Assembly: GCA_006176705.1 (NCBI GenBank) | Contig: QRFJ01000304.1 | Coordinates: 63,564 to 127,563, forward strand | DNA: 64,000 bases | Reading direction: 5' to 3' | Origin: Cocos nucifera | Taxonomy: Eukaryota > Streptophyta > Magnoliopsida > Arecales > Arecaceae | Part shown: positions 57,855 through 64,000 of the stretch, piece after piece | How positions within the stretch are numbered: position 1 is the stretch's first letter | Layout of the letters: each line of letters opens with the position of its first letter | Program-made: the position numbers and the translations under genes | The notes under the pieces: model-generated | Databases searched by the model: none | The model's input: the letters and a program-made list of their open reading frames with translations, nothing else | Told to the model about the DNA's origin: nothing

Positions 57855-59690
57855 ATGGTATCGAAATGTCATCTAGCTTTCACCCCCATCTTTCGACAGG
57901 CTATACAGAGCTCTGCATCTGAGTCACAGGTAGAGCATACTCCATCCATCTCTGTATTGGCTGTCCAGAGACCACCGGCATCTATTCTTCCATCGGCATC
58001 TACTCCTCCACCAGCATCTGAGCATTCAGCATCAGCCACATCTCTGGCACATGCTCCATCCATCGATGAGTCTCCACTGGCATCCACGTCGCACGATTTC
58101 ATAGCCAATAAGTGTACGTTTTATTATATCATTTATTTATTTATTTGTATAGTTATTGTACACTCTTATATATTTGCATAATATATTTTTATTACAGGTG
58201 CATCATCTAGTAGGATATTTTGTAGTTCCACACGTATGCCGCATATATGGAACCGCCAGCATCAGATGATGGTGCAGTACGATGCGAATGAAAGGCTAAT
58301 AGGAAAGATCGCATGAAAGATGCATTTTTTTTTCAGAGTGCTTGTGAGGCAGTTCGACATCATTTCGGTATTACCCATGGACTGACGATTGATGGATGCT
58401 AGTGTCAGAAAGTGGGTGTAGAAGAAGACATGGATAAGTGTATCTTAATTATATTATGTATTTAATATATTTACACTTTGTTTGATTAGAATAATTTGAT
58501 AACTGACTTTTGATAACTTTGTGTAAAGGAGGTATGACTTTTCAGATCATGAGAGGGCTCGAGATGCCCGACTGAAGAAGATTGAAAAGTTGTATTGGGG
58601 CTACAAGGTTAAGCTCCATAGATGATGACTCGAGCACCGACGAGACACTCTGGAGGAGCTTGTTTCTTAGATACAGGACTGTCTTCCAAGTCAGTGGAAG
58701 GGGATGCTTAAACATTGGAGGAGCCAGAAGTTCGAGATAAAATTTTTAATTTTTAAATTTTTTAATACTTTTAAAATTATATTTAAATATTTTTAAATAT
58801 TTATTATTTATTTGAATACTTATTAGACTATCTTCCGTCAGAATCGGCCCAAGAATACATGCACATTCTAGGCTATGAGTCTATGGCCAGTCGTATGCAT
58901 AAAGAGGTAATGAATTTTGAATCTTACTAGATAAATAAAATTGATATTTTTTCATGTTTCTAATAAACTAATCCATTGTTATAATTGATGAGAGATGGAG
59001 TGATGCCCAGCCATAGCGAGATCTTCAGATTTAGCCATATGGACAAGAAGGGCAGGTCGATGAATACTGCGATCGAAAAAATTTTTGTAAGTAATAAATA
59101 TATTAGTATATATGATCAGTATTATAGTATTTCTTATAAAATTTTATTTAAATTTATAATTATAGGAGCAATTAGATGCGCTCGCAAGTGAGGGTCCGGA
59201 CACCTCTGACTCCCATGACTATCTATCTCAGGTCTTGGGGCCTGAGCACTCTAAGAGGATCCGATGTAGGCCTGAACATACGCCGACGAGCTACTAATCT
59301 AAGGCGAGCATCTCTTCATATGCTTCCAATGTCATCAATCGAAAGCAGCTTGAGAAAGCATTGGAGAAGGTAGCTCAGGCTACACCATGGGCAGATCAGA
59401 CTACGGTATGGGTTGCTCGTTCTAAGGAGCGCACATCTCATCTAGAGGGCATCCTGAGTGCCATGGTGATGAGGCTCAGCGTGCATTTTGAAGCTGACTT
59501 CGTGGGTCTTAAGGACATGTTGGCCAACGTTCCAGCTCCAACTCCTGCAACTCGAGCCCCTCCAGCTCCAGCTACTCCAACTCCGGCTTCAGCTCCATCT
59601 CTTCTAGCTCGTGCTCCATCTTCCGATGACGACATATTTTTTTTGAAAAATATTGTAATAAATTTTATTCGACAATAAAATTTGAATATT
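57855..59690 (+). pseudogene. CACTA C2 TNPA-type gene (Transposase_24 family)
   Basis: Blocks parallel to C1: 57855-58114 (MVSKCHLAFTPIFRQAIQ, then Ser/Pro-rich); intron to an ATTACAG at 58197; 58198-58436 (MPHIWNRQHQMMVQYDANE); 58527-58740 (RYDFSDHERARDARLKKI with frame adjustment); 58826-58905; 58990-59090 (MPSHSEIFRFSHMDKKGRSM); and 59165-59677 (Pro/Ala/Ser-rich tail, APAPATRAPPAPATPTPA with local changes). In-frame stops, for example after GKIA in the second block, suggest it is non-functional. It would have bound the subterminal repeats. Confidence 0.72.
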
Positions 59691-59799
59691 TTAGAAATAT
59701 TCTTATATTTATAATATTTTTTTATATTTTTTTTGTGATATATATATCTCTGTATTTGTTAGATAAAACATATAAAAAATTAAAAATTTTATATTTTTT

Positions 59800-60180
59800 A
59801 TTATTTAAAAGCTACGACAGCGGTTTTGCAACTACTGCCGCAAGCGTGTCAAGTACTGCCGTAAGTTACATGCCAACTTCTGCCATTAATCTATGGCAGC
59901 GATTATGAAATCGCTGTATTAGATCTATGGCAGCTGTTCTGTGACTGCTGTAATAGATAAATTTATGGCAACGATTTTCTATGACAGCGATTTGAAAATC
60001 ACTGTCATAAATTATATATGGCAGCGATTTACATAACCACTTCAATAACCGCTGTGATAGACCTACGACGATGGTCGTAATGGCAGTGCTTAGCTAAGCA
60101 TTGTTATAGCTTATGACAGTGATTTTTTATATTATGGCAGCGGTTACAAATCACTGTCATAGTCCTATTTTATAGTAGTG
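59800..60180 (+). repeat. CACTA C2 3' subterminal repeats and terminus
   Basis: Alternating CTATGGCAGCGATTTAC units with complements, ending CCTATTTTATAGTAGTG. Confidence 0.75.
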
Positions 60181-61624
60181 ATTGAATAGGTACGTGTTTA
60201 AGGGCTGTAATAGTAAATAGGTGAAAAAGAGAGAACTAAACGACATGTCCACTGTTTATTTAATGTTGAACAATCTCTTTGGTGGGGAATAGAATGGCAC
60301 TACAAGCTAGGCATCACTCTAGCTCTCTGACAACACAACAGTAGCAAAAGGAAATAATAACTCAATAACATTTAATTTGACGGTCACAACTTTAAAAGGC
60401 TCTGAATGTTAATATAGGTTGTTTCGCATTAGTGTCAAAATCCTTCAGGGCATGCTGGCTCTTCAATTGTATATGAATCTTGGGGCATGCTAGGTGCCAT
60501 CTGGCATGCCTCAAGATTCATATACAATTGCTCACGATTTGAATTAATTAGTTTTAATAATGCATAATATAGCATGCCTCAAGATTTATATACAATTGCT
60601 CACGATTTGAATTAATTAGTTTTAATAATGCATAATATTTACTTGCATGCAACAAGCAAAAAGATAAGCGCCGAGTAAGGCCAACCATATTGGTACTCTT
60701 AATGCCCCATAAAGAAGTGAAAATAAAAGAGCATTCTATGTGTACATATAATTTTATCCGTAGATTTGAAGGTCCAAATTGGTTGGGTTAGCAAATAGCA
60801 ACGTTGTTTGGTATTGGATGCCACTGGCTTTGATCCCATTCAACCTAAGTTTTGTTGAACCTTTTACCCCACTTTTACAATTTTTTTTCTTATTTCCTTA
60901 AAATGCTTACATTGTCGCTCAAAACTTTGCTGGACAAGCGGACAAATAAGCTATTTACTCTTTGGAGTTGGAGGAACGTGGCACCACACCGAAATGGATC
61001 TACAACCATAAAAATAATCAAAAAATTATGAATCTTTCGATGCTCGAGCCAGATAGGCTTTCGAAAAAAAAACAAGAGAGATAAAAAAAAAAATAGAAAT
61101 TTCTTTTCTTGCAACTCAGATCTCTTGTGCTAATATTTATGGAGGCGATGATGCAAATTTACATGATTGAAGTTGCGAAATTTGCGGACAAGCTGTTAAA
61201 CTCTTTTCGTATTTCGTTGATCAGGACAGCGAGATGCGTTATGATTTGAGTGCTTTTCCGATATGCTGATATGCTTAGATGGATTGAGATTACGTCGAGC
61301 TATAATTGTATTGTTTGCTGATTGATCGTTGATTTTGCTAAATACATGTCGCGATTTGATTTGAAAGGCTACGCTGTCGAACGATGACACGAAGTTTATT
61401 ATCCATACAGAAATGCATGCAAGCAAAATCTTTATAAAGCTATTTCGGCAAATGAACACCATAAGTAGATTTCGTGCTCCAAACTCGTCACCATCCCATT
61501 TTCCCTTTATTATTGATGGCCTGATCTACTAGAGAACCGACCATGGAATTTAGAGGCTAATAGAAGGTCGTATCTAGACCTCAACTTGCGATCCATCCAC
61601 GCATAACTCGAAAGTAACCACGAA
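60181..61624. other. Intergenic region upstream of the PPR gene
   Basis: No gene recognised. 60514-60573 is repeated at 60577-60634 (CCTCAAGATT, TATACAATTGCTCACGATTT). The CAATTGTATATGAATCTTGG at 60465 forms an inverted partner to this repeat. The promoter of the PPR gene should lie near 61400-61620, but I see no definite TATA box. Confidence 0.4.
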
Positions 61625-64000
61625 ATGACCAAACTTCCTTTCCAAACCTTACCATTCTCTTCAAATCAAAGAACAATAAGCCCACTCAGAAATGCCCACT
61701 ACAGCTCTACCAAGCCCAAGTCCACCACGCCATCAACCCCCTCACCAGTTGTCGCCACCAACCTCATCAAATCCCTCTGCGCGCAAGGGTCGCCCGCGTT
61801 GGCGCGCCGGGTGTTCGACGAAATGCCCGAGCGAGACGTCGTCGCGTGGACGGCCATGATCTCGGGCTACGCATCCAACGGCCGCCACGACGACGCATGG
61901 ACGATCTTCCGCCGGATGACGGCGGACGGCGTGGGCCCCAACGCGTATACCGTGTCCAGCATCTTGACGGCGTGCAAGGGCCTGGGGTGGTGCCACGGCG
62001 GGGCGGCTGTTCACGCGGTGGCGGTGCGTCTGGGCGTGGACCGGGGAAAGTACGTGGAGAATGCGCTCCTCGACGTCTACGCATCATGCGGGGGCGGCCG
62101 TGATGGCGACGGCATGGGCGAGGCACGGAAGGTGTTCGAGGGAATGGCAGAGAGGACGGGGGTCTCATGGACCACCATGATCGCTGGATACACCCACAGA
62201 GGCGACGGTTACACCGGTGTTCTGGTGTTTCGCCAAATGGTCCAGGTGAAGAGTCATTATAACGATATGGGCGAGTTAATTAAAAGTTTTACATTAAGCG
62301 TTTACTAACAAAGCTTAAACATTATTTGATTCAGTCTTTCTCCTCTTAGCATATGTAACTCTTGGAAAATGTCAAAAGATCACCCACCAGATCACCATTC
62401 AGTTCACCGGTTAGATATAGAAATTGATGATTGGCTTAGCCGTAGACTTGGCCCAATCGACAATGCTGACCCGATGTGCACCATCATATCATCGACTACC
62501 ATGTCAGCCTAGTGAAGTGAGTGGTGATCTGACCGGTGATCGATGGCAGTGCTCCTAATTATTTATTTTCATGCCTCTTGATGGGTTCTTTATTGTCGGC
62601 AAACTTCAGAAGAATTAAGGGCATGTTTGGTTGGAGGAAGTTAAGCTTTAGAATGAGAATGAATATTAGTATCGGAAAAAATATATATATAATAGTGACC
62701 CATTCTAGCCATTTGTAGAATTCTAATCCCATTTAGATTTCAATGCCAATTCTGATTCCAATTGCAAAGCAAACGCATCCCAAATATATAGATCACTAGA
62801 ACAAATTTCTCATCCTACTCTAAGCTCATCATGAAAATCCAAGTAAAACAACGCAAACTAATGAACATAAGCACCTGTATTTTAACTATTAAGATTCAAA
62901 TGGATTCTGTCGGTCAACATTTACTAGAATTTTTTATTTTCTATTTTTAGAAATCACTACTTAGTGTTGCCAGTGTTGATAAGATGCTAAAATACAGTCT
63001 AACATGAAATTTCCTACTGAAACCAGGAGGGTGGGGAGCTGAATCCATTCGCTTGTTCTATTGCAATTCGGGCTTGTGCTTCAATTGGCAGCCTAACACT
63101 CGGGAGGCAACTTCATGTCATGGTAGAGAAGTCCGGTCATGGCTCCAATCTTCCCGTTGCCAATTCTTTGGTGGACATGTACTGCAGATGCATGAGGCTT
63201 GCAGAAGCTAGGAGGTACTTCAATGAAATGCCACAAAGGGACTTGATCACCTGGAACGCAATGATTGCCGGGCTGGAGCGATGCAATTCACAGGAAGCCC
63301 TGCAACTATTTCTTAAGATAGGTTCAGAAGATCTGCAACCAAATTGCTTTACTTTTACCACCATTCTATCAGCTTGCACAAATCTGGCAGTTCTACATTG
63401 TGGGCAGCAAGTCCATGGAGCTATAGTTAGAAGAGGGTTCACTGGGAACCTCCAAATTGCTAATGCCCTTGTAGATATGTATGCGAAGTGTGGAAGCATA
63501 GCTGACTCAAGAAAGATTTTCAGCGAGATGAATCAGAAGGATCTGATCTCATGGACTTCTATGATGATTGGATATGGAATAAATGGATGTGGGAAGGAGG
63601 CGATGGAACTTTTCGATGAGATGATTAATTTAGGAATCCAACCAGACCATGTGGCGTTCCTGGTTGTTATAAGTGCTTGCAGCCATGCTGGATTAGCGGA
63701 TGAAGGCTTGAAATACTTTGATGTGATGCGTACCAAATACAATATTCCTCCTAATAGCGAGGTTTATGGGTGCGTTATCGATCTTCTAGGCCGAGCTGGA
63801 AGGCTTGTGGAGGCTTATGAGTTGATAAAAGAAATGCCTTCTGAAGCTGATGAATCAATTTGGGGTGCTTTGCTTGGGGCCAGCAGGATGCACAACAATG
63901 TGGATTTGGGTAGGTTGGCTGCTCAGAAGATAATGGATTTGAAGCCAGAGGAGGCAAACACCTATGTCTTACTCTCAAACATATATGCTGCTGGAAGTGA
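61625..64000 (+). CDS. E-class PPR protein, At1g56570 (PGN)-like, 3' end off window
   Basis: Exon 1 is 61625-62245 (207 codons) and exon 2 starts at 63027, both phase 0; 324 further codons are visible. The first ~45 residues are rich in Ser/Thr/Pro with Arg/Lys and almost no acid, which suggests an organelle targeting peptide. Then come P, L and S PPR motifs: ARRVFDEMPERDVVAWTAMI, YASNGRHDDAWTIF, GRQLHVMVEKSG, MYCRC, DLITWNAMIAGLE, LVDMYAKCGSI and ISACSHAGLADEGLKYF. An E-type end follows with VIDLLGRAGRLVEAYELIK, WGALLGASRMHNN and YVLLSNIYAAG. The match to Arabidopsis PGN is from memory. PLS-class PPRs bind organellar RNA, usually for C-to-U editing; this class lacks its own DYW domain as far as seen. 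Exon 1 has very high GC, exon 2 does not. No stops or frameshifts appear, so it looks functional. The final ~80 residues are missing. Confidence 0.9.
62246..63026 (+). other. Intron of the PPR gene
   Basis: Donor TCCAG/GTGAAG at 62246 and acceptor AACCAG/GAGGGT ending at 63026. Splicing joins ...VFRQMVQ to EGGELNPFACSIAIRACA without changing the frame, and the result aligns with the PPR consensus across the joint. Without splicing the frame stops at 62308. Confidence 0.88.
62619..62781. mobile_element. MITE in the PPR intron
   Basis: Ends GGGCATGTTTGGTTGG and (complement) GGGATGCGTTTGCTTTGC, with partly complementary A/T-rich inner arms (AGAATGAGAATGAA against TTCTGATTCCAATT) over 163 bp. 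The type is common in plant introns. No clear target duplication. Confidence 0.6.

Larger units (their letters stand above)
54406..60180 (+). mobile_element. CACTA transposon C2 (internally deleted)
   Basis: The left terminus TACTACAAAAAAGAACTATA (54406) is degenerate. The right terminus is CTATTTTATAGTAGTG (60180). It has the same subterminal unit and gene order as C1 but on the plus strand, with the 5' ends of the two elements 36 bp apart. The TNPD gene is entirely absent, leaving leader, palindromic module, a hairpin region and a TNPA-type gene. Flanking triplets (TAT and ATT) do not match. Confidence 0.75.

Noticed and set aside
46813..60190. A single giant CACTA from 46823 to 60180
   Set aside because: Two internal termini face each other at 54369 and 54406, each with its own subterminal repeats and gene set in opposite directions. 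Two elements explain this better.
61742..62168. Arg/Pro-rich antisense frames over PPR exon 1
   Set aside because: Shadows of a GC-rich coding exon; the sense strand has clear PPR motifs.

Overview
The window is plant nuclear DNA, almost certainly from a monocot. It carries Ty1/copia and CACTA (En/Spm) transposons, split genes with GT-AG introns, a pentatricopeptide repeat (PPR) gene whose first exon is much more GC-rich than its second (a 5'-to-3' GC gradient typical of many monocot genes), and a TAS3 trans-acting siRNA locus. A palm is my best guess for the source, from the look of the repeats only; I cannot prove it.

Layout. Positions 1-32169 are one deeply nested transposon stack. The outermost layer is a decayed minus-strand copia element ('E') whose 3' end lies off the left edge. 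A CACTA element ('A', 3186-31119, AAC target duplication) sits in its leader. Element A contains a 5.7-kb minus-strand copia ('F', 4235-9909, TGCTA duplication), a solo LTR (11486-13715) and a second 12-kb CACTA ('B', 13786-25879) with recognisable but broken TNPD and TNPA genes. From 33556 to 37560 lie the 3' half of another CACTA ('D') and a plus-strand copia pol fragment ('G').

The most important locus is at 37800-39400 on the minus strand: a TAS3 gene. Two adjacent 21-nt tasiARF units (38010-38051) lie between two miR390 sites. The 3' site (37895-37915) can be cleaved; the 5' site (38138-38158) is mismatched at the centre. Counting 21-nt steps from the predicted cleavage point puts the two tasiARFs exactly at registers D6 and D7. 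A short ORF stops one base before the 5' miR390 site. Upstream there is a TATA box with two G-boxes behind it. The product would guide cleavage of ARF2/3/4-type mRNAs through the miR390-AGO7-SGS3-RDR6-DCL4 pathway.

Positions 39480-46822 are mostly single-copy intergenic DNA with one MITE-like element. Positions 46823-60180 hold two related CACTA elements ('C1' minus, 'C2' plus) with their 5' ends 36 bp apart. Both have lost the transposase core; C1 also carries a solo LTR. From 61625 to the window end is an E-class PPR gene resembling Arabidopsis At1g56570 (PGN), split by one intron and running off the right edge.

A recurrent theme is long foldback DNA. All four CACTA elements with a surviving 5' half carry a related ~1-kb palindromic module just inside their 5' subterminal repeats, even though the subterminal repeats themselves differ. 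Elements A and C2 also contain inverted duplications of their own gene segments. Boundaries of degenerate repeats are approximate unless exact terminal motifs are cited.
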